In this document: positions 52,284-60,624 of the stretch, piece by piece | Layout of the letters: the number at the start of each line of letters is the position of its first letter | Position numbering within the stretch: position 1 is the first letter of the stretch | Assembly (NCBI GenBank): GCA_035604455.1 | Contig: DATNIM010000158.1 | Coordinates: 9,475 to 73,474 of the forward strand | DNA from: AG25 sp035604455 | GTDB lineage: Bacteria > Gemmatimonadota > Gemmatimonadetes > Gemmatimonadales > GWC2-71-9 | Direction: 5' to 3' | Length of the DNA stretch: 64,000 bases | Notes under the pieces: model-generated | Database searches by the model: none | The model's input: only the letters and a program-made list of their open reading frames with translations | What the model was told of the DNA's origin: nothing | Position numbers and translations under genes: made by a program

Positions 52284-53530
52284 CGCCGGACGCGCGCCAT
52301 CCAGCTCCCCCACCAGAGCCCCACGCGGGCGGAGACGACCGCGATGGCGGCGGCCAGCGCGGCGCTGGCCAACGTGAACGGTTGCGTGACCCGGCCCCAG
52401 AACTCGTAGCGCCAGGGCCCGAGGCGACTCGAGTAATCCCAGTGGTCAACGCCCAGCAAGTACGACGAGCGTGCCCACGGGGAGAGCAGCAACTCCGCGG
52501 CGTACCATTGTACGGCGAGGAAGGTCACGAAAAACGCGACACCGCACGCAAGCGCGAGTCGCCACTCGCGGCCGGACCCGAAGTGCCGCAGCAGAACGTC
52601 GATCGCCACGGCGGGCACGACGAGCAACAGCGGAAACGGGGCGGGCACCATGTGCGTCAGGGGATTGAACACCGGGGCGAGCCCGGGCGTGGCCGGGAAG
52701 GGCTGCAGCGCCCAGATCATCACGAGCGAGATCAGCATGTAGGCCGCCGCCGCCGCGGTGGCCGACCATCGCAGGCCGCCGCACCGGCCGGCGGCGACAA
52801 GGACCATCGGAAAGCACCCCGCCGCGAACTCGTAGTAGAGCGCGTTGTGCGCGTCATTCGCGAACCCGACCTGCTCGATCCCGAGAATGGCGCCGTTCTC
52901 GATCACGATGCCCGCGACGAGGGCGATCGCGAGGCCGCAGACGAGCCGCGCGCGCGAGTCCTTTGCGCGGTGCAGCTCGGCAAGGACGAGGAGGAGCGTC
53001 CCGAGCTGGATCGCCCAGAGTCCTGCGGCGAGCAGCGTGTGCGGGGGGGACAGCACCTTGACGTCGAGCCCGTAGGCGTTGTGCCACCAGTTGTCGAGCG
53101 GCGCCGAGGTCAGCATGGCGAGCGCGCCCCAGATGCAGAACCAGGCGCCGAGCGGCGCGCGGAACCCCCAGAAGCTGACGCTCGCGTCGCGAGCGGCCGG
53201 CGTCTCCGCGAACGTCGTGCGCAAGGCGAGCCCGCCGCAGGCGCACCCCGCGAGGACGCCCCCGGTGTAGATGGCCAGGTGTGCCGGGGTCCAGAACGTG
53301 TCCCGGCCGATGGACCGGTGCCAAGAGATGTCCCAGATCACCCCGACCACCGTGCTCGTGGCTGCGAGAAGCGCGGCCCATGTGTACCAAGGCAGCAGGC
53401 GGGACGGGGTCGCGGCGGTGGTCAGGTTTGCTCCCTTCGATCGAACGGGCGTCCGGCGAGCCGAACGTTCGCTCCCATGCGCGGGTCGACAACCTTGTTC
53501 ACGATCGGCACATTTTCCCCGCAAGTCCAC
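52280..53530 (-). CDS. Polytopic membrane protein with conserved Trp/His
   Basis: A predicted 8-10 helix membrane protein of up to 416 aa. Conserved-looking polar residues near helix ends include WDISWHRSIGRDTFWTPAH, APLDNWWHNAYGLDVKVLSPPH, NDAHNALYYEF and LGVDHWDYSS. The His and Trp residues near the membrane faces suggest a metal or heme role, but none is recognised. The start is uncertain: GTG 53530 opens the frame but the first 35 residues are not hydrophobic; a CTG at 53425 has AAGGGAG 8 nt upstream and sits just before the first helix. Pairs with the His-rich membrane protein downstream. Confidence 0.6.
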   Translation of the reverse strand: MDLRGKCADREQGCRPAHGSERSARRTPVRSKGANLTTAATPSRLLPWYTWAALLAATSTVVGVIWDISWHRSIGRDTFWTPAHLAIYTGGVLAGCACGGLALRTTFAETPAARDASVSFWGFRAPLGAWFCIWGALAMLTSAPLDNWWHNAYGLDVKVLSPPHTLLAAGLWAIQLGTLLLVLAELHRAKDSRARLVCGLAIALVAGIVIENGAILGIEQVGFANDAHNALYYEFAAGCFPMVLVAAGRCGGLRWSATAAAAAYMLISLVMIWALQPFPATPGLAPVFNPLTHMVPAPFPLLLVVPAVAIDVLLRHFGSGREWRLALACGVAFFVTFLAVQWYAAELLLSPWARSSYLLGVDHWDYSSRLGPWRYEFWGRVTQPFTLASAALAAAIAVVSARVGLWWGSWMARVRR

Positions 53531-53630
53531 CGGGTTCGGGCGCCCGTCGACCGACGCTAGGCCGGGGGCTGGGACGCTGTCAAGCCGTTTGCACCCCGCG
53601 ACAGGGAGCGGGCCGGATAGATTGTGGACC

Positions 53631-54383
53631 GTGCCACGCGAGGTAGGTGAGTTCGTCTACCGGGATCGAAAGCTCGGCGACACCGAGGCGATAACCGTCG
53701 CCACGGCCCCCGACGTATTTCACCCCACATCCACGACAGTGTTGCTCCTGCGAGCGGCGCGACGGCTGCTCGCGAACAGGCCACGCTCGGCGCTCGATCT
53801 CGGGTGCGGGTGCGGCATCGTCGCCGTCGCACTGGCGAAGTGTGGCCCGCCCGAGCTGCAGGTCTCAGCGTCCGATCTGAGCGCCGCCGCCGTCCGGCTC
53901 GCTCGCCACAACATCAGGCAATTGGGACTCACGGTCGATTGTCGGCGGGGGAGCTTGTTCGAGCCGTGGGAGGGCCGACGGTTCGATCTGATCGTGGACG
54001 ACGTGGCGGGCGTCGCAGAGCCGCTCGCGCGGGTGTCGGGCTGGTATCCTCCCGGCGTCCCGAGCGACGCAGGCCGCGACGGCACGCGGTGGATTCTTGA
54101 GGTCATCACCCGGGCTCCGGACTTCCTCTCGCCGGGCGGGCGGCTCTTGTTTCCCTTATTGACCCTCTCGCGGGAGGCGCCGGTGCTCGCCGTTGCCAAG
54201 GAGCGGTTTGCCCGCGTGGAGCTGGTTGAGGAGCAGTGGTATCCGCTCAGCGACGAGCTCGTGGCGCATTTCCCCCTCGTCGAGGAGCTTGCGGCGGACG
54301 GCGGTGTGCGAATCGAAAAACAGGGAAGTCGCTGGTGCTGGGCCACCGGGGTCTACGCCGCTAGCGGCCATGAGCGAACTTGA
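53631..54383 (+). CDS. SAM-dependent methyltransferase
   Basis: A 250-aa class I methyltransferase: a SAM loop ALDLGCGCGIVAVALAK, acidic VSASDLSAAAVRLARHN, and DLIVDDVAGVAEPL in the place where HemK-type enzymes have NPPY. The target is therefore not clear; release-factor or small-molecule methylation are options. The start GTG 53631 is uncertain; a TTG at 53622 is possible. The 3' end overlaps that of the convergent response regulator by 23 bp. Confidence 0.75.
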   Translation: MPREVGEFVYRDRKLGDTEAITVATAPDVFHPTSTTVLLLRAARRLLANRPRSALDLGCGCGIVAVALAKCGPPELQVSASDLSAAAVRLARHNIRQLGLTVDCRRGSLFEPWEGRRFDLIVDDVAGVAEPLARVSGWYPPGVPSDAGRDGTRWILEVITRAPDFLSPGGRLLFPLLTLSREAPVLAVAKERFARVELVEEQWYPLSDELVAHFPLVEELAADGGVRIEKQGSRWCWATGVYAASGHERT

Positions 54384-54969
54384 GCGCGGCCTCCGTCCGG
54401 TTCTTGACCCCGAGTTTCGAAAACAGATGCTGGACGTGGAACTTGATCGTGTTGTCTGAGAGCCCGAGGCGGGTGGCGATCTCGGGGTTCGTGAGACCGG
54501 CCGCCATGAGCGCCCACACCTCGCGTTCCCGAGGCGTTAGGTCCCCGGGGGCCCCGGCGCTCCGGCCTTCGATCCAGCGCCGCGCAGCCTGTGGAAAGAC
54601 GAGCTGCCCCGCGAACACCTGGCGGATGGCGGTCAGTGTCTGCTGCGGGGACTCCGTCTTGAGCGCGAGCCCGTCCGCGCCGGCGTCGAGCGCCGAGCGG
54701 AGCGCCTCACCGTCCGTATAGGCGGTCAGCACGAGGACCTTGGGCGGATGCGGGCGATCGCGCAGGCCCCCGAGCAGTTGCGTACCCTTCATCCCGCCGA
54801 GCTGCAGGTCGAGGACGACGACATCCGGTTTGTGCTGCTCGGTGAGCTTCAGGACGTCGGCCCCGTCGGTCGTCGCGGCGACCACGCGGATCCCGGGCTC
54901 ACCGTCGAGGAGCGCACGCAGTCCTTCCAGGACAATCGCGTGATCGTCTGCCAGGAGAACGCGGATCAT
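54361..54969 (-). CDS. NarL/FixJ-type response regulator
   Basis: A 202-aa response regulator: receiver domain (1-120) with phospho-acceptor Asp54 (VVLDLQLGG), acidic Asp8-Asp9, Thr/Ser and Lys104 (LALKTESP), then a LuxR-type helix-turn-helix (140-200, LTPREREVWALMAAGLTNPEIATRLGLSDNTIKFHVQHLFSKLGV). It lies 10 bp after the histidine kinase gene on the same strand, its likely phospho-donor. Target genes are unknown. Confidence 0.93.
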   Translation of the reverse strand: MIRVLLADDHAIVLEGLRALLDGEPGIRVVAATTDGADVLKLTEQHKPDVVVLDLQLGGMKGTQLLGGLRDRPHPPKVLVLTAYTDGEALRSALDAGADGLALKTESPQQTLTAIRQVFAGQLVFPQAARRWIEGRSAGAPGDLTPREREVWALMAAGLTNPEIATRLGLSDNTIKFHVQHLFSKLGVKNRTEAALKFAHGR

Positions 54970-54979
54970 CGTCCGCGCG

Positions 54980-55663
54980 TCATTCGATGGGCAGCGTAAT
55001 CGTGAGCGATGTCCCGCGCCCGGGAGCGCTCTCCAGGGCGAACTCCCCGCCGAGCATCGCCACGCGGTCCTGGATCCCCCGCAGGCCGAAGTGGCCGCCT
55101 TCCACGCCGACGTCCGCTTCCTGGGCCAGCACCCGCTTCGGGTCGAACCCGCGGCCGCGGTCCGCGACACAGAGGCGGATCGCGCCGCCGTGGCGACGGA
55201 CGCTTACGCTCTGGCTCGAGGCCCCGCTGTGGCGGTGGCCATTGGCGAGCGCTTCCTGGAGCACCCGGTAGATCGCGATTTTCGTCGCGAGCGCGCAATC
55301 GCCGAGCTGCTTGGGAAGATCGAGTTCTACGCTCTGATTGGTGAGGGTCTCGTGCTGGACGGCGAGGCCCTCGATGATGGCGCCGAGCGCGCGCCGCTCG
55401 AATCCCGGCGGGCGAAATGCGCCGATGAAGTTGCGGATCTCTCCCAGCGCCCGCTCGAGCAGTCCCACGGCGCGCTCGACCGCGCGTTGGGCCCCGAGAT
55501 CCGGCGCGAGGGAGCGCTCGAGCACCTGGAGCTGCGAGAGCGCGGCGAAGATGTCCTGCACCGGTCCATCGTGCATGTCGAGGACGATGCGCTGCAGTTC
55601 CCGCTCGCTCGTGGCGAGCATCCGGTGGGACGCCGCCCGAACGTCGGCCTGGCGCGCTTTCAC
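54980..55663 (-). CDS. Soluble NarL-type sensor histidine kinase
   Basis: A 227-aa kinase core without transmembrane segments or sensor domain. It has the HisKA_3 motif ELQRIVLDMHDGPVQDIFA with phospho-acceptor His31, and an HATPase domain with YRVLQEALANGHRHSGAS, ADRGRGFDP and GLRGIQDRVAMLGG. The start GTG 55663 is chosen because GGGAGG lies 8 nt upstream; the longer frame to 55705 would run through a terminator hairpin. The sensing part is missing, so it may use the adjacent membrane protein. Forms an operon with the response regulator. Confidence 0.85.
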   Translation of the reverse strand: MKARQADVRAASHRMLATSERELQRIVLDMHDGPVQDIFAALSQLQVLERSLAPDLGAQRAVERAVGLLERALGEIRNFIGAFRPPGFERRALGAIIEGLAVQHETLTNQSVELDLPKQLGDCALATKIAIYRVLQEALANGHRHSGASSQSVSVRRHGGAIRLCVADRGRGFDPKRVLAQEADVGVEGGHFGLRGIQDRVAMLGGEFALESAPGRGTSLTITLPIE

Positions 55664-55685
55664 GCGTCGCACCTCCCGCAGTGAC

Positions 55686-55710
55686 AAAAGGCCCGTGCCG
55701 GGCACGGGCC
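55686..55710 (-). terminator. Leader terminator upstream of the histidine kinase
   Basis: Read on the minus strand, a perfect inverted repeat GGCCCGTGCC / GGCACGGGCC (one-base centre) is followed by TTTT. It ends 23 nt before the kinase GTG. As it lies downstream of a promoter at 55793-55765, it can end that transcript early; it can equally end read-through from the membrane-protein gene upstream. Confidence 0.75.
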
Positions 55711-55764
55711 TGGATTCGATCGCTCCTGCGTCGTCAACCTGTCGTCTCGAAGGCGGTTAGGTCG

Positions 55765-55793
55765 AAGCTAGAGACCCACCGCGAACGTGTCAA
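55765..55793 (-). promoter_or_regulatory. Promoter for the histidine kinase/response regulator pair
   Basis: Minus-strand consensus TTGACA (55793-55788), 17-nt spacer, TAGCTT (55770-55765). Transcription would start near 55758, giving a ~95-nt leader that contains the terminator hairpin. Confidence 0.6.
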
Positions 55794-55799
55794 CGCAAG

Positions 55800-56426
55800 C
55801 TACAGGCGGAGTTCGATCGTCGCCCCCCGCTTGTAGCGAACGTAGAGCCACGCCATCGGGACGACGAGCATGCCGGCCGCCACGATCGTCAGCGCGAGCA
55901 ACACGGCCGCGAGCAGGACGCCGCGCTGCGCGGCGGCCGCGGCGCCGAAGAGTGTGGCGTCTTGGTGAGCGAGGAGCACGATCATCGCCTCACGCGCCTT
56001 GGTCGTCGTCGCCTCGTCCGTTGCACTCAGCCCCTCCAGCACCGTCCGCGCGAGGTCTTGGTCGACGGGGTTGTCGAGCGACGTGGTGAGGCTCGCGACC
56101 TGCTCGCGGAGGGCGTCCCGGATGCTGTCGCGCTGGGCCATGACTTCCGGCCGGCGATAGGCCGAGTCGGAGCTCGTGGCCATGCGACGCCAGACCTCAA
56201 GCCCCGCGTTGTAGCGGTGCAGCGTTTCCGTCGCGCTCGCACCGTGGCGCACGGCGGCGGCCGCCTGGCGCAACGAGACGATGAGGTCGATCCCGAAAAA
56301 AAGGGCGATCAGCAGGGTCGCCGCGCTGACCGTGACCGCGATGCCGGGACGGATAAACGTGTAGTCCCGCATGGCGATCGCGAACGACGAGCGCGGGGCG
56401 GAGCGGCGCGGATCGGGGGTGGTCAT
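55800..56426 (-). CDS. Two-helix membrane sensor-like protein without output domain
   Basis: A 208-aa protein: short cytoplasmic N-terminus, transmembrane helix (about 28-50), a helical extracytoplasmic domain (52-165, rich in charged heptad-like helices such as EVMAQRDSIRDALREQVASLTTSL), second transmembrane helix (about 167-193) and a short basic end. This is the layout of a four-helix-bundle chemoreceptor sensor module, but there is no HAMP, methyl-accepting or kinase domain. It sits between two soluble histidine kinases. Signalling by contact with one of them is inferred. Confidence 0.65.
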   Translation of the reverse strand: MTTPDPRRSAPRSSFAIAMRDYTFIRPGIAVTVSAATLLIALFFGIDLIVSLRQAAAAVRHGASATETLHRYNAGLEVWRRMATSSDSAYRRPEVMAQRDSIRDALREQVASLTTSLDNPVDQDLARTVLEGLSATDEATTTKAREAMIVLLAHQDATLFGAAAAAQRGVLLAAVLLALTIVAAGMLVVPMAWLYVRYKRGATIELRL

Positions 56427-56456
56427 GGGGCACCGCCGGCGGTCGACGGACGAGAC

Positions 56457-56485
56457 ACGCTAGCCCCCGTGCGGGAAGGTGTCAA
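56457..56485 (-). promoter_or_regulatory. Promoter of the sensor-like membrane gene
   Basis: Minus-strand TTGACA (56485-56480), 17-nt spacer, TAGCGT (56462-56457), 30 nt before the ATG. In the same 206-bp divergent spacer, + strand TTGACG with CAATAT may serve the second kinase gene. Confidence 0.55.
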
Positions 56486-56632
56486 ACTCCGGGTGGCGTT
56501 CCTTGACGGCGCGGCCCTCATCCTCAATATGTAGGTGCGCCCCGTATCTCTGCCGCCGCACCGCCTCGACCGGTTGGTGCGGCGCCCTGTGCCGTACCAC
56601 AAGCGGCTCGCAACATCCAAACGGGAGCGTGC

Positions 56633-57799
56633 GTGAGCGAACTGGCGGTGGGGAGCGAGGGGCGGCTGGGGAAGGACGGGCGGCGGGAGATCCTGCGCCA
56701 GGCGAGCGTCGCGCTGGGGGGGCGTTCGGTGACGCTGTGGGAGGTCTCTGCCCGCGCTGAGCTCGACCCCCAGCTCTCGAGCGACCCGAACCCGGCCCAC
56801 CACGCCACGCATCTCGACGTCGACACCACGCTGCGTCGCTGGCAGGTGCCGATCCTCCAGGGCAGTCGCTGGGTGGGTTGCCGGATGGACGGCGAAGGGC
56901 CGTGGGTCATCGCCCCGGTTCGCGCGCGGCCGCCCGCGCCGCCTCCGACCGGCCGGGAGCGGCGCACGAAAGAACGGTTGACCCTCGAGCTCGCCGGGCT
57001 GTGCCTCGGCCTGCTCGACCGCAGCGCGCCGGCCCCCGTCTCCCAGGCAGCGAGCGCCACGCCGCGCGATGCCGTGACGCTCCCCGGCGTCATCGCCCAC
57101 GAACTCGGCAACCGGCTCGCGACCGCACGCGCGTCGCTCCAGATGACGATCGAGGGCTTAGGTCGGTGGACCGAGGTCGCGGCGAGCCGGCGACTCGAGG
57201 TCGTGGACGAGCTCGGCCAGGTCGTCGAGGAGCTCGACCGCGGCGTCCAATTCCTCGAAGCGGTGAAGGATCGCGCGCGCGGCACGCTGGCGCGGTCTGA
57301 ACGCTTCGACGCGGTGCGGGTCGTCCGGTCCTGCTGCACGATTGAGGGACGGGTCTTGAAGGAGCGGGCACAGGTCCAGTTGGGCGAGACCCCCGGGCCG
57401 ACCTATTTGCTCGGGGACCCCAACGCCCTCTACGAAGCGCTCGTCAACTTGATCCGAAACGCCGCAGACGCGGTGGTAGGACGGTCGAAGCGCGTCTCGG
57501 TCACCCTCGAGCGCGTGGGCGACTCGCTCCGACTCCAGGTGCGGGACGAAGGTGCGGGGATCGCTCCGGGGGACCTCGAGCGCCTGTTCGAGCCCGGATT
57601 CACGACCAAACCGTTGGGTGCGGGGACCGGCATGGGGCTCGTGCGTGTCCAGGACGTGGTCCGCACGATGTTCGGCGGCAACATCGCCATCGAGTCGCGC
57701 CTCGGCACCGGGACCGCTGTCATGCTGTCGCTCCCCATCCCGCCACAGCGCACGGGCGATCATCGCCCGCCTGCCGAGGGGTCGGCGCAGAAGGTCTGA
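56633..57799 (+). CDS. Soluble histidine kinase
   Basis: A 388-aa kinase. Residues ~1-140 are a unique N-terminal part with no transmembrane helix (TLWEVSARAELDPQLSSD, WQVPILQGSRWVGCRM), perhaps a GAF-like input. The HisKA region has His156 in GVIAHELGNRLATARASLQ. The HATPase has the N box ALVNLIRNAADAV, DEGAGI and GTGMGLVRVQDV, with a C-terminal FGGNIAIES. No response regulator follows it; the NarL regulator on the other strand is one candidate. GGGAG precedes the GTG start. Confidence 0.88.
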   Translation: MSELAVGSEGRLGKDGRREILRQASVALGGRSVTLWEVSARAELDPQLSSDPNPAHHATHLDVDTTLRRWQVPILQGSRWVGCRMDGEGPWVIAPVRARPPAPPPTGRERRTKERLTLELAGLCLGLLDRSAPAPVSQAASATPRDAVTLPGVIAHELGNRLATARASLQMTIEGLGRWTEVAASRRLEVVDELGQVVEELDRGVQFLEAVKDRARGTLARSERFDAVRVVRSCCTIEGRVLKERAQVQLGETPGPTYLLGDPNALYEALVNLIRNAADAVVGRSKRVSVTLERVGDSLRLQVRDEGAGIAPGDLERLFEPGFTTKPLGAGTGMGLVRVQDVVRTMFGGNIAIESRLGTGTAVMLSLPIPPQRTGDHRPPAEGSAQKV

Positions 57800-57806
57800 C
57801 GCCGGG

Positions 57807-58286
57807 TCAGCTCTCGGCGAGGAGCCCTTCGAGGTCGAGCGGCCTGGTGTACATGGAGAGGGCCCCGTCGCCCCCGCGCGGCCACTCCGTGTCGGGGCGG
57901 TCGCGATAGAGCTCCACCCCGTTGCCGTCGGGGTCCTTCAAGTACACGGCTTCACTCACTCCGTGATCGGCCGCACCTTCGAGCGGCACGCCGTGATCGA
58001 CGACCCGTCGCACGGCTCGGGCGAGCGACGCGCGGTCCGGAAAGAGGATCGCGAAGTGGTAGAGCCCCGTCGTGCCGGGAGCCGGGGCCGGGGCGCCGCG
58101 GCCCGCCCAGGTGTTGAGCCCGATGTGATGGTGGTAGCCGCCGGCGGACAGAAAGACGGCATCCCGTCCGTAGCGAGTCGTGATCTCGAAGCCGAGCACG
58201 TCGCGGTAGAAGGCCACGGCTCGTTCGAGGTCGGACACGGTCAGGTGCACGTGCCCGATGCGCGTTTGGGGCTCGATGGTACTCAT
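57807..58286 (-). CDS. VOC-family dioxygenase-like protein
   Basis: A 159-aa vicinal-oxygen-chelate protein: GHVHLTVSDLERAVAFYRDVLGF, YHHHIGLNTWAGRGAP, LYHFAILFPD and DPDGNGVELYRDRPDTEWP. The metal ligands His14, His77 and Glu125 are kept, and the pattern resembles CatE-type catechol 2,3-dioxygenase or glyoxalase relatives. Substrate unknown. Divergent from the P5C dehydrogenase gene with a 45-bp spacer. Confidence 0.85.
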   Translation of the reverse strand: MSTIEPQTRIGHVHLTVSDLERAVAFYRDVLGFEITTRYGRDAVFLSAGGYHHHIGLNTWAGRGAPAPAPGTTGLYHFAILFPDRASLARAVRRVVDHGVPLEGAADHGVSEAVYLKDPDGNGVELYRDRPDTEWPRGGDGALSMYTRPLDLEGLLAES

Positions 58287-58331
58287 CCTGTCATTAAGAA
58301 CGCATCCGGGTTCCATTACATTCCGACGAGC

Positions 58332-59960
58332 GTGGACCCGACCCGCAAACCTCCGACTCCGACGAACGAACCCGTGCTTGGGTATTCCCCCGGCAGTCCG
58401 GAGCGAGCGACCCTGAAAGGGGCCCTCGACGCGCTCGCCTCCGACGTGCTCGACATCCCCTTGGTGATCGGGGGCCGGGAGGTGCGGACCGGTGTCACGG
58501 CAGACGTCGCGATGCCGCACCGCCACGGGCGGGTGCTCGCGCGGGTCCATCAGGCCGGTCCGAGCGAGCTGCGCGCAGCCATTCAGGCGGCGCGGGAGGC
58601 GTGGCGCGAGTGGGCGGGGTGGTCGCTCGCGGAGCGGTCGGCGGTCTTTCTGCGGGCCGCCGACTTGCTTGCCACCACCGAGCGGGCCACCGTGAACGCC
58701 GCCACGATGCTCGGCCAGTCGAAGACCGTGCATCAGGCCGAGATCGACGCGGCTTGTGAACTGGTCGATTTCTTCCGCTTCAACGTGCACTTCGCCCAGC
58801 GGCTGCATGCAGACCAGCCGCTGTCGGTCGCCGGCGCGTCGAACACGATGGACTACCGGCCCCTTGAGGGGTTTGTGTACGCCGTCACGCCGTTCAACTT
58901 CACATCGATCGGCGGCAACCTCCCGACGGCGCCCGCGATCATGGGCAACGTCGTCCTCTGGAAACCGGCCTCGAGCGCCGTGCTTTCGAACTACTTCGTC
59001 TTTCGACTCCTCGAGGCCGCCGGCCTGCCGCCCGGTGTGATCAACTTCGTGCCCGGGCGCGCGGCCACAGTGTCGGACGTGCTCCTCTCGGATCGCGCGC
59101 TCGGCGGCGTGCATTTCACGGGGTCGACCGAGGTCTTTCGCGCCCTGTGGAAGCGCGTCGCCGACCAGCTCGAGCGCTACGCGGGCTACCCTCGCCTCGT
59201 CGGCGAAACCGGCGGGAAGGACTTCGTGCTGGCGCACCCGAGCGCGGACTGCGACGTCCTCGCGGTGGGGCTGGTACGGGGCGCGTTCGAGTATCAAGGG
59301 CAGAAATGCAGTGCAGCTTCCCGGGCCTACATCCCGGCCTCGCTCTGGCCTGGGGTTCGCGAGCGGGTTGGGGCGATGCTCGCAGACGTGCGGGTCGGGG
59401 ACCCGGTCGATTTCCGGAATTTCATGGGCGCCGTGATCGACCGCCGCGCGTTCGAGAAGATCCAGGGCTATCTCGCCGCGGCTCGCGGAGACGCGGGCGC
59501 CACCGTTCTCTTCGGCGGCGGCGCGGACGCCACCGAAGGGTTCTTCATCGAGCCCACCGTGCTCGAAGTGCGGGACCCCGCCTATCGCACGATGTGCGAG
59601 GAGATTTTTGGACCGGTGCTCTCTGTCTACGTGTTCCCAGATGCTCGCTGGACCGAGACGCTCGCCCTCGTCGACCGCACGTCCCCGTATGCCCTCACCG
59701 GCGCCGTCTTTGCGCAGGACCGAAGCGCCGTGGCCCAGGCTCAGGCCGCGCTGCGGTACGCCGCGGGCAACTTCTACGTGAACGACAAACCCACGGGCGC
59801 CGTGGTGGGACAACAGCCGTTCGGAGGTGCGCGTGCGAGCGGCACGAACGACAAGGCGGGCAGCGCGCTCAACCTGATGCGCTGGACGAGCCCCCGCGCG
59901 ATCAAGGAGGCCCTCGTCCCGGCTCGCGACTGGCGCTATCCGTTCATGGGGGACCGGTGA
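58332..59960 (+). CDS. pruA: 1-pyrroline-5-carboxylate dehydrogenase
   Basis: PruA oxidises pyrroline-5-carboxylate (glutamate semialdehyde) to glutamate, the second step of proline breakdown. The 542-aa aldehyde dehydrogenase has the long N-terminus typical of the eukaryote/Thermus-like P5CDH group, TPFNFTSIGGNLP, Glu292 in LVGETGGKD and catalytic Cys326 in YQGQKCSAASR, then KPTGAVVGQQPFGGARASGTNDKAG. The start is taken as GTG 58332. No proline dehydrogenase gene is in the window. The stop overlaps the next gene (GTGA). Confidence 0.9.
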   Translation: MDPTRKPPTPTNEPVLGYSPGSPERATLKGALDALASDVLDIPLVIGGREVRTGVTADVAMPHRHGRVLARVHQAGPSELRAAIQAAREAWREWAGWSLAERSAVFLRAADLLATTERATVNAATMLGQSKTVHQAEIDAACELVDFFRFNVHFAQRLHADQPLSVAGASNTMDYRPLEGFVYAVTPFNFTSIGGNLPTAPAIMGNVVLWKPASSAVLSNYFVFRLLEAAGLPPGVINFVPGRAATVSDVLLSDRALGGVHFTGSTEVFRALWKRVADQLERYAGYPRLVGETGGKDFVLAHPSADCDVLAVGLVRGAFEYQGQKCSAASRAYIPASLWPGVRERVGAMLADVRVGDPVDFRNFMGAVIDRRAFEKIQGYLAAARGDAGATVLFGGGADATEGFFIEPTVLEVRDPAYRTMCEEIFGPVLSVYVFPDARWTETLALVDRTSPYALTGAVFAQDRSAVAQAQAALRYAAGNFYVNDKPTGAVVGQQPFGGARASGTNDKAGSALNLMRWTSPRAIKEALVPARDWRYPFMGDR

Positions 59961-60571
59961 GGTCCGAACAGGCGACCGGACGCCTCGGGATGGCTCGACC
60001 GCCGATCATGGTGCTCGTGCTCGCGGCGGCGTTCCTCCTGCTCGTGGCGGCGATCCTCATCGGTTCGCTGACGAAGCCCGACTTTCCAGCGTACGACGTC
60101 AGCGTCCCGCACCCGACCGCAGTCGGCGACACGCTCGTGGGCCCGGCCATCTACACGCTCGACGCCTCGTCTACCGATACGTGGCGCCGGTTCTCCTTCG
60201 ATCGGAACGCCGCGGCCGATTCGGGGCCGTGGGACCTCGCGTTCCGGCGCTTTCATGTCATTGCGGCCTCGGGCGGCGGGATCCAGGATCTCGGGCTCGT
60301 GCCGTTCGATTCGGTCGCCGAGGTGCCGGAGGCGGGCTATCTGCCGAACGAGACCGAGCACGACACGACGAATCCCGGGGTGGGGAAGTGGTACGACTAC
60401 AGCATGCTCTCGCACCTGCTGACGTCCAAGGCGCACGTCTACGCCGTCCGCACCGCGCGAGGCAGCTACGCGAAGGTCGAGCTCCTCGCGTACTACTGCA
60501 AACAGGCCGGCATCGCCTGTATCACGTTCCGCTACGCGTACCAGGGCAACGGCAGTCGTCGCATGAAATGA
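59957..60571 (+). CDS. Membrane-anchored HmuY-like protein
   Basis: A 204-aa protein. An N-terminal hydrophobic helix (about 17-36) anchors or exports it; the rest (60-204) resembles HmuY-family domains: TWRRFSFDRNAA, PWDLAFRRFHVIAASGGGIQD, GKWYDYSMLSHLLTSKAHVYAVRTARGSYAKVELLAYYC, RYAYQGNGSRR. HmuY proteins bind heme in Bacteroidetes, but many relatives outside have unknown ligands. I use the GTG 59957 that overlaps the pruA stop with GGGGGA before it; ATG 59990 is the alternative. Confidence 0.75.
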   Translation: MRSEQATGRLGMARPPIMVLVLAAAFLLLVAAILIGSLTKPDFPAYDVSVPHPTAVGDTLVGPAIYTLDASSTDTWRRFSFDRNAAADSGPWDLAFRRFHVIAASGGGIQDLGLVPFDSVAEVPEAGYLPNETEHDTTNPGVGKWYDYSMLSHLLTSKAHVYAVRTARGSYAKVELLAYYCKQAGIACITFRYAYQGNGSRRMK

Positions 60572-60573
60572 CT

Positions 60574-60604
60574 GAGCCCCCGGCGCCATGTGCGCCAGGG
60601 GCTC
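60574..60604. terminator. Hairpin between HmuY-like and DUF5679 genes
   Basis: GAGCCCC (60574-60580) pairs with GGGGCTC (60598-60604), one mismatch, then GGCGC (60582-60586) with GCGCC (60592-60596); 5-nt loop. It starts 2 nt after the HmuY-like stop and lies 20 bp from the convergent DUF5679 stop, so it can end both transcripts. No T-run is seen. Confidence 0.6.
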
Positions 60605-60624
60605 CGAGCCTCGACTCCCCCTCG

